A program made the position numbers and the translations under genes. A stretch of 64,000 nucleotides of DNA from Variovorax dokdonensis (lineage in GTDB: Bacteria > Pseudomonadota > Gammaproteobacteria > Burkholderiales > Burkholderiaceae_C). The notes beneath the pieces are model-generated. The model searched no databases. It was not told the DNA's origin and saw only the letters and a program-made list of their open reading frames with translations. Below, piece by piece: positions 24,199 to 35,861 of the stretch (its first letter is position 1; every line of letters begins with the position of its first letter). The stretch covers positions 868,001 through 932,000 of the forward strand of contig NZ_JASZYV010000001.1 in assembly GCF_030316895.1 (NCBI RefSeq), given 5' to 3'.

Positions 24199-26010
24199 AT
24201 GACCGACACCTTTGACACGGTGCAGGGCGCGCTCGCGCCTGCCCAATCCGATTCCTCTTCTTCTTTTTCCGAGCAGGTTGCCGCGCCCAGTGCCGTCGCC
24301 GAAACCGCTGAAGCGCCCGCCGAGAACGGCTTCGTGCGTTTGGGCCTGGCCCCAGAACTGGTTGCCGCAACGACCGATCTGGGCTTTCTGAAGCCCACCG
24401 AAGTCCAGGCCCGCGCCATTCCCTTGGCTATGGGCAGCGGCGATGACCGCTTCGTCGATCTCATGGTTTCGAGCCGCACTGGCAGCGGCAAGACAGCGGC
24501 ATTCCTGCTGCCTGTCCTGCACACGCTGCTGGAACAGGAAGCCAAGGCCGAAGCCGACCGCCGCGCCGAACAACAACGTCTGGCAGCCGAGGCCGCCGAG
24601 CGTGGCGAAGTGGCGCCCAAGCGTCCGCGTCGCCGCAATCCGGCCGACCCGCGCAATTTCCGTCCGGCCGAACCCGGTGCGCTTGTGCTGTGCCCGACCC
24701 GCGAATTGGCCCAGCAGGTGGCCCAGGACGCCATTGAGCTCGTGCGCCGCTGCCGTGGCCTGCGCATCGCCAACGTCGTCGGCGGCATGCCCTATCAACT
24801 GCAGATCGCCCGCCTGCAAGGCGCCAACCTGGTGGTGGCAACCCCGGGCCGTCTGCTCGACTTGCAGCGCTCGGGCCAGATCCGCCTTGATCAAGTGCAG
24901 TTCCTCGTCGTCGACGAGGCCGATCGCATGCTCGATCTGGGCTTCTCGGACGACCTGGCCGAGATCAACCAGCTCACCGTTGCTCGCCGCCAAACGATGA
25001 TGTTCAGCGCCACCTTCGCGCCGCGCATCCAGCAACTGGCCGCACGGGTCATGCGCGAGCCGCAGCGACTGCAGATCGACTCGCCGCAGGAGCAGCACAC
25101 CAACATCACGCAATCTTTGTATTGGGCAGACAACCCAGGCCACAAGCGCCAGTTGCTCGACCACTGGCTGCGTGACACCACCATCGACCAGGCGATCGTT
25201 TTCGCCAGCACGCAGGTCGAATGTGACGAACTCGCGAACGACCTGCAGCAAGCCGGCTTCTCGGCTGTCGCCTTGCATGGCGCCCTGAGCCAGGGCCTGC
25301 GCAACCGTCGCCTGCGCGCTCTGCGGCAAGGTGAAGTGCAGATCCTGGTTGCCACCGATGTGGCGGCACGCGGCATCGACGTGCCCACGATCACCCACGT
25401 CTTCAACTTCGGCCTGCCGATGAAGGCGGAGGATTACACGCACCGTATCGGCCGCACCGGCCGCGCGGGCCGCGACGGTCTGGCGATCACGTTCGCCGAG
25501 TTCCGCGATCGTCGCCGCATCTTCGACATCGAAGGCTATACGCGCCAGCGGTTCCAACCTTCCGTGATCGCAGGCCTCGAGCCGCGTCAACGCCCGCCGC
25601 AACCCGCCTTCGGCGGTCCTCGTGGCGGCGGACGCGATAGCCGTGATAGCCGTCCGTCACACGGTCGTGGTGGCAACGGCAGTCGCGGCGGTTTTGGTGG
25701 CGGCAATGGGGGCAATGGCGGCGGTTTCGGCGGTCGTCGCGAAGGTGGCTTCGGCGGTCGTTCCGAGGGTGGCTTTGCAGGGGGCCGTCCGGAAGGTGGT
25801 TTCGGTGCTCGCGGAGAAGGCCATTTCGGTGGTCGTCACCACGAAGGTGGCTTCGCTTCGCGCGAGCGCGACGCTGGCGGTGGGTATGGCCGCAAGACCG
25901 GTTGGGGTGATGCGCCGCGCCGCCACGCGGGCGCACCAGCTGCACGCCCGGGCGGCCCTGCAAGGGAGGCGACGCAGCAACGCGGACGCGCCTTCAAGCC
26001 CAGCCGCTGA
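24199..26010 (+). CDS. DEAD-box ATP-dependent RNA helicase with RGG-like tail
   Basis: A 603-residue helicase of the RhlE-type branch. RecA domain 1 has the Q-motif region (FLKPTEVQARAIP), motif I (SSRTGSGKTAAF), Ia (CPTRELAQQV), II (VVDEADRMLDLGF) and III (SAT). Domain 2 has IV, V (ATDVAARGIDVP) and VI (HRIGRTGRAGRDG). A charged insert (about 115-155; Glu/Ala- and Arg-rich) interrupts domain 1. The last 150 residues are Gly/Arg/Phe-rich with repeated GGFGGR-like units, probably disordered and RNA-binding. The ATG at 24199 is preceded by AAGG. The long leader hints at post-transcriptional or cold control. Confidence 0.93.
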   Translation: MTDTFDTVQGALAPAQSDSSSSFSEQVAAPSAVAETAEAPAENGFVRLGLAPELVAATTDLGFLKPTEVQARAIPLAMGSGDDRFVDLMVSSRTGSGKTAAFLLPVLHTLLEQEAKAEADRRAEQQRLAAEAAERGEVAPKRPRRRNPADPRNFRPAEPGALVLCPTRELAQQVAQDAIELVRRCRGLRIANVVGGMPYQLQIARLQGANLVVATPGRLLDLQRSGQIRLDQVQFLVVDEADRMLDLGFSDDLAEINQLTVARRQTMMFSATFAPRIQQLAARVMREPQRLQIDSPQEQHTNITQSLYWADNPGHKRQLLDHWLRDTTIDQAIVFASTQVECDELANDLQQAGFSAVALHGALSQGLRNRRLRALRQGEVQILVATDVAARGIDVPTITHVFNFGLPMKAEDYTHRIGRTGRAGRDGLAITFAEFRDRRRIFDIEGYTRQRFQPSVIAGLEPRQRPPQPAFGGPRGGGRDSRDSRPSHGRGGNGSRGGFGGGNGGNGGGFGGRREGGFGGRSEGGFAGGRPEGGFGARGEGHFGGRHHEGGFASRERDAGGGYGRKTGWGDAPRRHAGAPAARPGGPAREATQQRGRAFKPSR

Positions 26011-26125
26011 CGCATGAAGGCGAGGGCGCTGCCAACGTGGCACCCTCGCGCGCGTGTCGGGCGAATTCGTTTGTAAATGCTTCGCCCACGGATCGAGCCA
26101 GGGCGCTCGATCGACGAATACGCAA

Positions 26126-26156
26126 AAATCCCAGGCACCTCGCGGTCCTGGGATTT
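26126..26156 (-). terminator. Bidirectional terminator between helicase gene and tRNA-Pro
   Basis: AAATCCCAGG (26126-26135) pairs over 10 bp with CCTGGGATTT (26147-26156), with an 11-nt loop. On the minus strand the stem ends in TTTTT (26128-26124) and would end the tRNA transcript. On the plus strand TTTCTTTTT follows and would end the helicase transcript. It serves the two convergent genes. Confidence 0.8.
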
Positions 26157-26174
26157 CTTTTTGGGCTTGGAATC

Positions 26175-26251
26175 TGGTCGGGGTGAGAGGATTCGAACCT
26201 CCGGCCTCTACGTCCCGAACGTAGCGCTCTACCAGGCTAAGCTACACCCCG
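26175..26251 (-). tRNA. tRNA-Pro (anticodon CGG)
   Basis: A 77-nt minus-strand tRNA. The acceptor stem CGGGGTG pairs with CACCCCG and is followed by discriminator A and an encoded CCA. The anticodon stem-loop is CTACG-TTCGGGA-CGTAG, giving anticodon CGG, which reads CCG. The T-loop is GGTTCGAATCC. It decodes the favoured Pro codon of this GC-rich genome and is a TrmD substrate. A terminator lies 19 bases downstream. Confidence 0.96.
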
Positions 26252-26297
26252 ATGTGTCGCATTGAACTTTGCGCGTGATCCTTTTGCATATGCTGCG

Positions 26298-27284
26298 TCA
26301 GGCGCGTCGCTCAGTCAGCTGAGCCGCTAATTGTAGCAAACCTTCAGCGTGTTCATTGGCCGGAAACCCGTTCAATGCTTCAATGGCGCGTTGCGCCTCA
26401 GCTGCAGCCGCTCGGCGTGTTGCGTCCAAGGCGCCGGTCTCTTTCACGATCGCCACGATCTTTTGGAGTTGCGAGCTGTCACCGGCTTCGATTGCACTCT
26501 TGATCAGATCGCGCTCTGCCGGACTGCCGCGCTGCATGGCCAGAATCAGCGGCAGCGTTGTCTTGCCTTCGCGCAGGTCGTCGCCCAGGTTCTTGCCAGT
26601 CTCGTGCGCATCGCCGGCATAGTCGAGCACGTCATCGATCACCTGGAATGCCGTGCCCAGAGCTTGGCCATAGGTGGCGCACGCTTGTTCGGTTTCGGGC
26701 GAGGCCTTGGCCAGCACCGCGGCCAGTCGAGTACTGGCTTCGAACAGTTTGGCAGTCTTGGATCGAATCACCCGCAGATAGCCTTCTTCATCGAGGCTGG
26801 GGTCGTGCATGTTCATCAACTGCAGGACTTCACCCTCGGCGATCACGTTGGTGGCGTCAGCCAGGATCTCCATCACACGAACATCGTGCGCATCCAGCAT
26901 CATCTGGAACGCTCTTGAGTAGAGGAAATCGCCGACGAGTACGCTGGCCGGATTGCCAAAGGACTCGTTGGCAGTGGGCCGGCCGCGGCGCAGCGTCGAT
27001 TCATCGACCACATCGTCATGCAGCAAGGTCGCCGTGTGGATGAACTCGATCACGGCAGCCAAGTTATGGTGCTGGTTCCCTTGGTAACCGAGCGCACGGC
27101 TCATGAGCAGCAGGAGCGCCGGACGCAGTCGCTTGCCGCCGGCGGAGATGATGTAGCGGGAAACCTCAGCCACCAGTGGCACGCCGGTGGACAGACGTTG
27201 CGCGATGACTCGATCAACTTCGTCCATGTCGCCGGCAATGAGGCCGAGCACGGACGCGGTGTTGTGGGCGGCAGATGCTGACAA
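26298..27284 (-). CDS. ispB: Trans-polyprenyl (octaprenyl-type) diphosphate synthase
   Basis: A 328-residue class I prenyltransferase. Both aspartate-rich motifs are present: LLHDDVVDESTLRRGRP (FARM) and QVIDDVLDYAGDAHETGK (SARM). SRYIISAGGKRLRPALLLL and GDFLYSRAFQMM are also typical. It makes the isoprenoid side chain of ubiquinone; chain length (probably C40) is inferred from family. The start is a TTG at 27284 (MSASAAHN...), which has no Shine-Dalgarno; an internal ATG at 27230 would remove 18 residues. A minus-strand TATAAT lies 84 bases upstream. Confidence 0.93.
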   Translation of the reverse strand: MSASAAHNTASVLGLIAGDMDEVDRVIAQRLSTGVPLVAEVSRYIISAGGKRLRPALLLLMSRALGYQGNQHHNLAAVIEFIHTATLLHDDVVDESTLRRGRPTANESFGNPASVLVGDFLYSRAFQMMLDAHDVRVMEILADATNVIAEGEVLQLMNMHDPSLDEEGYLRVIRSKTAKLFEASTRLAAVLAKASPETEQACATYGQALGTAFQVIDDVLDYAGDAHETGKNLGDDLREGKTTLPLILAMQRGSPAERDLIKSAIEAGDSSQLQKIVAIVKETGALDATRRAAAAEAQRAIEALNGFPANEHAEGLLQLAAQLTERRA

Positions 27285-27367
27285 GAGAAGTGGGCCGATC
27301 GCAGGACAACAGGATGAGCGGGCTCGCGGCTGATGGGACTGATCGCTCGGCCGGAGTCGAACCTGGA

Positions 27368-27373
27368 ATTATA
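27368..27373 (-). promoter_or_regulatory. -10 element for ispB
   Basis: TATAAT on the minus strand, 84 bases upstream of the ispB start, within the divergent gap. The -35 match is weak. Confidence 0.5.
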
Positions 27374-27449
27374 GGGAGCCGCCGGAACAAGTCCCGATTG
27401 CGTGGCTGTCGGGGGTGCCAGGATGAGCGCACAATTGGCCTGTCCGTGC

Positions 27450-27455
27450 TAGAAT
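27450..27455 (+). promoter_or_regulatory. Probable -10 element for rplU-rpmA
   Basis: TAGAAT (five of six to consensus), followed by an AT-rich ATTTGG. The -35 region is not clear. It would give a long leader before rplU. Confidence 0.45.
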
Positions 27456-27647
27456 ATTTGGCTTCGCAAAATTGTTTGAGCCGCAGCTCGCCAATTCGAC
27501 GGGTTCGGAGGTGTCACCCTCTGGAGCTGATTCGCAAGGCAGCACCGAGCGGCTTGGGTTTTGCGGAGTTCGTAGCCCGGGTGTGGCGCGCTGGCTGGCT
27601 TGTCAGCTTGTCGCAACGCACTCACCACGCATTCCAAGAGGTTGAAT

Positions 27648-27959
27648 ATGTACGCGGTCATAAAAACCGGCGGCAAGCAGTATCGCGTTGCTTCCGGCGA
27701 AAAGATCAAGGTAGAACAGATTACTGCGGACGTCGGCCAGGAAATCGTGATCGATCAGGTTCTGGCTGTCGGTATCGGCAGCGAAATCAAGGTCGGCACG
27801 CCCCTGGTGTCTGGCGCCACCGTGACGGCAACGGTCGTCTCGCACGGCAAGCACGACAAGGTGCGCATCTTCAAGATGCGTCGCCGTAAGCACTATCAGA
27901 AACGTCAAGGCCATCGCCAGCAGTTCACCGAACTGCAAATCGGTGCGATCTCGGCCTGA
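27648..27959 (+). CDS. rplU: 50S ribosomal protein L21
   Basis: A 103-residue L21, starting [14 protein letters not shown], with [17 protein letters not shown] and the closing [18 protein letters not shown], as in the family. The ATG at 27648 has AAGAGG (27637-27642) upstream. rpmA follows 15 bases later. Confidence 0.97.
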   Translation: MYAVIKTGGKQYRVASGEKIKVEQITADVGQEIVIDQVLAVGIGSEIKVGTPLVSGATVTATVVSHGKHDKVRIFKMRRRKHYQKRQGHRQQFTELQIGAISA

Positions 27960-27974
27960 TAAGGAGCAGACACC

Positions 27975-28235
27975 ATGGCACAGAAAAAAGGCGGCGGCTC
28001 AACGCGAAACGGGCGCGATTCCAAGCCCAAGATGCTCGGCGTGAAGGCGTTTGGCGGTGAACTGATCAGCGCAGGCTCGATCATCGTTCGTCAGCGCGGA
28101 ACCCGTGTCCACCCCGGCGTCAATGTCGGCGTCGGCAAGGACCACACGCTGTTCGCCCTGGTTGACGGCCACGTCAGCTTCAGCACCAAGGGCGCGCTCA
28201 ACAAGCACATCGTGAGCGTGACGCCGGCCGAGTAA
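27975..28235 (+). CDS. rpmA: 50S ribosomal protein L27
   Basis: An 86-residue L27, starting [20 protein letters not shown]. It includes [22 protein letters not shown] and [15 protein letters not shown]. The N-terminus reaches the peptidyl-transferase centre. AAGGAG (27961-27966) precedes the start. It is co-transcribed with rplU and closed by a terminator at 28262. Confidence 0.97.
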   Translation: MAQKKGGGSTRNGRDSKPKMLGVKAFGGELISAGSIIVRQRGTRVHPGVNVGVGKDHTLFALVDGHVSFSTKGALNKHIVSVTPAE

Positions 28236-29375
<1,140 letters not shown>

Positions 29376-29457
29376 AAACCTGTGCGGCTTGCGCTCCCGA
29401 TCGGAACGCGCAGCCCAATCAAATACCTTCTCCTTCTCTTCCAAGGCCCTCTGCCCG

Positions 29458-30594
29458 ATGTCAGTCAAGTCCGCCTCCAGCGTTTTGCGCGATGCACGTC
29501 GCATCGTCGTCAAGGTCGGCTCCAGTCTCGTCACGAACGAGGGACGTGGCCTGGACGAGGAGGCGATCGGGGAGTGGTGCCGGCAACTCGCGGCTTTGGC
29601 GCGCGATGGACGCGAGATGGTCATGGTCTCCAGCGGCGCCATTGCTGAGGGCATGAAGCGTCTGGGTTGGAGCCGCCGGCCACACGAGGTGCACGAACTT
29701 CAGGCCGCTGCGGCCGTGGGCCAGATGGGCCTGGCCCAGATGTACGAGAGCAAGTTGCGCGAGAACCAGTTGGGCAGTGCACAGGTGCTGCTCACGCACG
29801 CCGACCTGGCAGACCGCGAACGCTACCTCAACGCACGCACGACGCTGCTGACCTTGCTTGGACTGGGTGTGCTGCCGGTCATCAACGAGAACGACACCGT
29901 CGTCAACGACGAGATCAAGTTCGGCGACAACGACACGCTCGGCGCCCTTGTGGCCAACCTGGTCGAGGCCGACGCGCTCGTGATCCTCACGGACCAGAAG
30001 GGTCTGTACACCGCTGACCCACGCAAGAATCCCGATGCCAAGTTCGTGCACGAGGCACAGGCGGGTGACCCGGCGCTGGAGGCGATGGCCGGCGGCGTCG
30101 GCAGCTCGATCGGCAGCGGCGGCATGATCACGAAGATCCTCGCAGCCAAGCGCGCCGCGGGTTCGGGGGCCTCCACGGTCATCGCATGGGGACGCGAGCC
30201 TGATGCATTGCTGCGCTTGACGCAAGGCGAGTCAATCGGCACCTTGCTCGTCGCACAGACGCCCAAACATCAGGCGCGCAAGCGCTGGATGGCGGATCAC
30301 CTCCAATTGCGAGGTGCGGTCACCGTCGACGCAGGGGCCGTACCCAAGCTGCGCGGGGAGGGCAAGAGCCTGCTGCCGATCGGCATGACTGCAGTCGATG
30401 GCGACTTCTCGCGTGGCGATGTGATCGCCGTGCGCGGTCCTGACGGAAAAGAACTGGCGCGTGGCCTCGCCAACTATTCGAGCGCAGAGGCCCGGTTGCT
30501 GTGCCGCAAGCCGTCCGCGGAGATCGAGCGCCTGCTCGGCTACGTGGCCGAGCCCGAAATGGTCCACCGCGACAACATGGTGTTGACGGGCTGA
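29458..30594 (+). CDS. proB: Glutamate 5-kinase
   Basis: A 378-residue ProB, which phosphorylates glutamate in the first step of proline synthesis. The amino acid kinase domain has [48 protein letters not shown] and [15 protein letters not shown]-terminal PUA domain (about 285-365; [20 protein letters not shown]) is present as in the long form of ProB. The ATG at 29458 gives the standard N-terminus; an earlier start at 29389 would add 23 unusual residues. Confidence 0.96.
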   Translation: MSVKSASSVLRDARRIVVKVGSSLVTNEGRGLDEEAIGEWCRQLAALARDGREMVMVSSGAIAEGMKRLGWSRRPHEVHELQAAAAVGQMGLAQMYESKLRENQLGSAQVLLTHADLADRERYLNARTTLLTLLGLGVLPVINENDTVVNDEIKFGDNDTLGALVANLVEADALVILTDQKGLYTADPRKNPDAKFVHEAQAGDPALEAMAGGVGSSIGSGGMITKILAAKRAAGSGASTVIAWGREPDALLRLTQGESIGTLLVAQTPKHQARKRWMADHLQLRGAVTVDAGAVPKLRGEGKSLLPIGMTAVDGDFSRGDVIAVRGPDGKELARGLANYSSAEARLLCRKPSAEIERLLGYVAEPEMVHRDNMVLTG

Positions 30595-30616
30595 AGCGCA
30601 GACGCGCGCGGGCGTC

Positions 30617-31186
30617 TCAGTCCAGCGGCTTCTGGTTCTTCAGCAGGCGGACCATCTCGTCCACGGAGTCGCGAGGCGCGGCGCTGCGACATATGGCTTG
30701 GCGCGCCAGGGCGAGTGTGTGGGTCGACCGCAGGCTGCCCACGTCCTGCCATTGCGGATCCTTGGCCTCGTGCCAGCTGTCGCCGGTGAAGCGGGCGTAG
30801 GTCTTGACTTCGCCGGTCGCGCAGCGAAGGCCTTCGTAGAACGCATTGACGGGGCCTCTCTGCCCACCGCCACGCGTGGCGATCGCGACATATCGGACCA
30901 CGCCGTCGCCGGTAATCCGGATGGTTTGCGGATCGACGCCGTAACGCAGCTCGCGTTGCGGTGGCATGTCGATTTCCAGCATGCGACTGACCTCGAACTT
31001 CGGCGGAGGCGGAGCTTCGCTTTCTTTCCAGTCCGGATTTTCGAACAGCGCTGCTTGCGCGGCGCCTCCGGTCAGCGCGACGCCCAGAAGGAAGGCGAGC
31101 AGCCGCCGGTCAAGTCCGGGTGGCCTGGATGGATTGCGTTGAAGCCGAAGCTTCGGGAGTGGCAGGCTGAGTAGGCGCGGAAGCAT
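30617..31186 (-). CDS. CNP1-like family exported protein
   Basis: A 189-residue protein with a likely signal peptide (basic n-region, then [17 protein letters not shown], cleavage near residue 45) and a domain typical of the CNP1-like family (PF08750): [38 protein letters not shown] and [20 protein letters not shown]. The function is unknown. The ATG at 31186 is inside rppH, giving an overlap of 77 bases; no ATG, GTG or TTG in this frame occurs between there and the signal peptide, so the overlap appears real. The n-region is therefore long (about 28 residues). Confidence 0.8.
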   Translation of the reverse strand: MLPRLLSLPLPKLRLQRNPSRPPGLDRRLLAFLLGVALTGGAAQAALFENPDWKESEAPPPPKFEVSRMLEIDMPPQRELRYGVDPQTIRITGDGVVRYVAIATRGGGQRGPVNAFYEGLRCATGEVKTYARFTGDSWHEAKDPQWQDVGSLRSTHTLALARQAICRSAAPRDSVDEMVRLLKNQKPLD

Positions 31187-31784
31187 TGGGATCAGGCTCG
31201 AAGGTGGCGCCCGGAGGAAGCTCGAATCCCGGCTCCCGGCCATGGCCGGAAGGGTGCCGATCGAACTCGCGGCCACGGACATTGCCACGCAAGAAACGGT
31301 TGCGAAAATCCTGCCGAGGCAGGTAGCGGGCGAGTTCGGTCAACGCCATTTCATAGACGCCGCGCTTGAACTCGACGACCACGTCGAGTGGCACCCAGTA
31401 ATCATGCCAACGCCAGGCATCGAACTCGGGATGGTCGGTAGCGCGCAGGTTGAGGTCCCAGTCGTGACCCACCAACTGCAGCAGGAACCAGATCTGCTTT
31501 TGGCCCTTGTAATGGCCGCGAGCGTCGCGACGGATGTACCGATCCGGCACCTCGTAGCGCAACCAGTCGCGGGTACGGGCCACGATGCGCACATGCTCCG
31601 GCAGGAGGCCGACTTCTTCTCGCAATTCCCGGAACATCGCTTGCTCGGGGTTTTCGCCGCGATCGATGCCGCCTTGCGGGAACTGCCAGGAATGGGTGCG
31701 TATGCGTTTGCCCCAGAAAACCTGATTGCGCTGGTTGAGCAGGATGATGCCGACGTTGGGCCTGAAGCCGTCTCGGTCGAGCAT
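31110..31784 (-). CDS. rppH: RNA pyrophosphohydrolase
   Basis: A 224-residue NUDIX enzyme that removes pyrophosphate from the 5' end of mRNA and so triggers decay. It begins [17 protein letters not shown] and shows [20 protein letters not shown], then the NUDIX box [20 protein letters not shown] with [21 protein letters not shown] is also typical. A C-terminal Pro/Ala/Glu-rich tail of about 55 residues extends past the E. coli length. The ATG at 31784 is chosen over a TTG two codons upstream. It is divergent from proS. Confidence 0.95.
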   Translation of the reverse strand: MLDRDGFRPNVGIILLNQRNQVFWGKRIRTHSWQFPQGGIDRGENPEQAMFRELREEVGLLPEHVRIVARTRDWLRYEVPDRYIRRDARGHYKGQKQIWFLLQLVGHDWDLNLRATDHPEFDAWRWHDYWVPLDVVVEFKRGVYEMALTELARYLPRQDFRNRFLRGNVRGREFDRHPSGHGREPGFELPPGATFEPDPNASAPTQPATPEASASTQSIQATRT

Positions 31785-31938
31785 AATCAAACCTCAATTT
31801 TTGAACTGATTCGATTATGCATGCCGAGGGGGGCTCGGCAAGGGGACTGTCTCTAGACCCCGCATCGGGCGACTTTGCCCGGCATTCTCGGCTCTCTCGC
31901 ACGATCCCTTCCCTCCCTATTCAATAGCTGCCAACCGC

Positions 31939-33684
<1,746 letters not shown>

Positions 33685-33747
33685 GCGCAGAGGGCGCGCG
33701 GTGACGATGGCTCGCCCATCTGGCAGGTCGAAAGATAGGGTGGCAGG

Positions 33748-34386
33748 TTGAGTCTCTCCAGACGTCAGTGCCTGGGCGCAGCATTTGGCACTGCGACCGG
33801 GGCGGTCTCGCTGGGGTTCTGCCGTCCGGCTCTGGCGGGCGCGCAGATCGAGGAGCCGCTGATCGACTCCGTCCGTTCAGCCTTGAGCGCCGCCATTCAC
33901 AACAGCGCCCCGCCCGTGCCCGAGTTCCAGGACACCCAGAGTCGCATGGCCTACCTGCGTTGGCGTGTGACGATGGGCGAGAAGCTGCAAAAGCGCATTC
34001 CGACGCTGATCGCGCGCACGGACTTTCTGCAGACGCTCTGGTACGAGACCAAGCGTGCTGGCCTGGACATCAGCCTCGTCCTGGGTCTGATCCAGGTCGA
34101 AAGCAACTTTCGTCGATGGGCCATTTCCAGCGCGGGCGCGCGGGGCTACATGCAGGTGATGCCTTTCTGGACCAAGGCCATTGGCGATGGCAATCCGGCG
34201 AGCCTCTTCCACATGCAGACCAACCTGCGCTTCGGTTGCGTGATCCTGCGCCACTACCTCGACCGCGAGCGAGGCGACCTGTTCATGGCGCTGGGCCGCT
34301 ACAACGGCAGTCGCGGCCGCTCGCCATACCCCGACGCCGTGTTCGCCAACCAGCGCAATTGGGCCTTCGTCGACCGGCAGGACTGA
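33748..34386 (+). CDS. Lytic transglycosylase, SLT domain
   Basis: A 212-residue exported muramidase. The SLT domain shows GLIQVESNFRRWAISSAGAR with the catalytic Glu, then GYMQVMPFW and ALGRYNGSRGRS. The N-terminus has MSLSRRQCLGAAFG, a twin-arginine-like signal, followed by a hydrophobic region and an ALAGA-type cleavage site. It would cleave peptidoglycan to 1,6-anhydroMurNAc products. The start is a TTG at 33748: an in-frame TAG lies only nine bases upstream and no ATG precedes the signal, so an unusual start codon is likely. Confidence 0.88.
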   Translation: MSLSRRQCLGAAFGTATGAVSLGFCRPALAGAQIEEPLIDSVRSALSAAIHNSAPPVPEFQDTQSRMAYLRWRVTMGEKLQKRIPTLIARTDFLQTLWYETKRAGLDISLVLGLIQVESNFRRWAISSAGARGYMQVMPFWTKAIGDGNPASLFHMQTNLRFGCVILRHYLDRERGDLFMALGRYNGSRGRSPYPDAVFANQRNWAFVDRQD

Positions 34387-34402
34387 CCTGCCAATGCCAG
34401 TC

Positions 34403-34421
34403 GCATGCGCGCGGCGCATGC
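34403..34421 (+). terminator. GC-rich hairpin after the transglycosylase gene
   Basis: GCATGCGC (34403-34410) pairs with GCGCATGC (34414-34421) around a GCG loop. There is no T-run, so it could be a factor-dependent stop or only an mRNA 3'-end stabiliser. The rest of the 146-base gap before the MFS gene shows nothing clear. Confidence 0.35.
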
Positions 34422-34532
34422 AAAGAGTTCCAAATCGTCGGTTGAGCCAGCCAGGGCCCACGGTTACATTGCCCAAGCGGGCGCATGCTCGCGCGCGCTC
34501 CTTTTCCCCTCCGCCAGTCAGTTTAGCGTTTC

Positions 34533-35714
34533 ATGCCTCTCATGCTCTGGGCCTTGCTGGCCGGTAACTTCGCCATCGGTACCGGCGTCATGGCGGCCGC
34601 CGCAACGCTCAACGAGATCAGCGCGTTTTTCGGTGTTTCCGTTTCGGTGGCTGGTTATCTGATTACCGCGGCTGGCGTGGTCGTCTGCGTCGGTGCGCCA
34701 GCGCTGGCCAGCGTGGTGGCGCCCTTCGACCGGCGCCACCTTCTCGCCTTGTCGATGCTCTGGTACGGCGCCATGCACGCGCTTTGCACGCTGGCGCCCA
34801 GCTTCGGGTGGCTGCTCGTGCTGCGTGTTCTGGCCGTGGTGCCGGCGGCGGTGTTCACGCCACAGGCGGCGGCGTGCGCGGGCATGCTGGTACCTCTGGC
34901 GCAGCGGGGACGGGCCATCACCTTCGTCTTTGTCGGCTGGTCGCTGGCATCGGTGCTGGGCATGCCGCTGAACGCCTGGCTCAGCGGCGCGTTTGGCTGG
35001 CAAGGCGCCTACTTGATGGTTGCAGCGCTGTCCTTTGCATCGGCTGGCTGGTTGTGGTACGCGATGCCTGCCAACGTGCGCCCGCCGCGCTTTGCGCTCT
35101 CGAACTGGGGCGCCGCATTGCGGTCCCAGCCATTGATGCTGTGCATTGCCGTCACGCTGCTGAGCGCTGCCGGGCAGTTCGTTCTGTTTGCCTACTTCGC
35201 GCCTTACTTCAAGACCACCTTGGGCGCCAGTGCCCAGCAGTTGGGAGCCTTGTTCCTGTGTTTCGGCGCCTTCGGACTTGTCGGCAATGTGCTCATGTCG
35301 CGCTTCATCGATCGCATCGGGGCACCGCGCGGCGCCATGATCGCGATGGTGGGGATGGCGCTCAGCCTTCTGCTTTGGCCCGTAGGCGAGACCATCGTGC
35401 TCGCGGCCATCGTCGCCATTCCCTGGGCGTTGGGCTGCTTTTCCGCCAACTCGGCGCAGCAGGCCCGTCTGGTGGCGCTGGCGCCATCGCTCGCAAGCGG
35501 GTCGATTGCTCTGAACACTTCCGCCATGTATGCCGGCCAGGCCATCGGCGCGGCTGCCGGTGGATGGTTGATCGATCAGCAGGGCATGGGAAGCCTGCAT
35601 ATGGCTGGACTCGTTCTTCTTGTTCTTGCCATGGTCACGAGCGTCGCCGCCACCCGTTCCGGCACCCGCGCCGCCATTGCGGCGGCCGACGATCCGGCGA
35701 GGCGCGCCGCCTGA
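34533..35714 (+). CDS. MFS transporter (arabinose efflux/AraJ-like)
   Basis: A 393-residue major facilitator protein with 12 predicted helices. The loop 2-3 region (ALASVVAPFDRRHLLALSML) contains the degenerate MFS motif A, and FVFVGWSLASVLGMPLNAWL is a motif C-like segment seen in drug-efflux (DHA1) members. Substrate is unknown; the AraJ/NepI-type branch is favoured. It stands alone, with gaps of about 146 bases on both sides. Confidence 0.85.
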   Translation: MPLMLWALLAGNFAIGTGVMAAAATLNEISAFFGVSVSVAGYLITAAGVVVCVGAPALASVVAPFDRRHLLALSMLWYGAMHALCTLAPSFGWLLVLRVLAVVPAAVFTPQAAACAGMLVPLAQRGRAITFVFVGWSLASVLGMPLNAWLSGAFGWQGAYLMVAALSFASAGWLWYAMPANVRPPRFALSNWGAALRSQPLMLCIAVTLLSAAGQFVLFAYFAPYFKTTLGASAQQLGALFLCFGAFGLVGNVLMSRFIDRIGAPRGAMIAMVGMALSLLLWPVGETIVLAAIVAIPWALGCFSANSAQQARLVALAPSLASGSIALNTSAMYAGQAIGAAAGGWLIDQQGMGSLHMAGLVLLVLAMVTSVAATRSGTRAAIAAADDPARRAA

Positions 35715-35861
35715 CGTCGCTGGGGCGCGACACGTCAAGCGCCAAGCTCCGGCCTTGGATAAGGCAAACGTATTCGCATCGACATCCGCAGGCCAACCGC
35801 GGCGTGAGGGTGTGAAACAGACCCCGACGCAGGACCCCGGGATGGGTTAGCCTTGGGTGAT

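Larger units (their letters stand above)
27285..27647. other. Divergent intergenic region ispB/rplU
   Basis: These 363 bases carry no supported gene. A perfect minus-strand TATAAT (27373-27368) faces ispB. TAGAAT (27450-27455) faces rplU and implies a leader of about 190 nt before the ribosomal protein gene. No riboswitch or known ribosomal-protein leader fold was recognised. Confidence 0.6.

Noticed and set aside
25640-25860. Tandem GGCGGT-like repeats as a candidate CRISPR array or minisatellite.
   Set aside because: The repeats are irregular, lack unique spacers and code the Gly/Arg/Phe-rich helicase tail in frame.
35715-35861. Possible small RNA in the MFS-GAF gap.
   Set aside because: No promoter-hairpin-T-run combination could be seen; the gap shows nothing clear.
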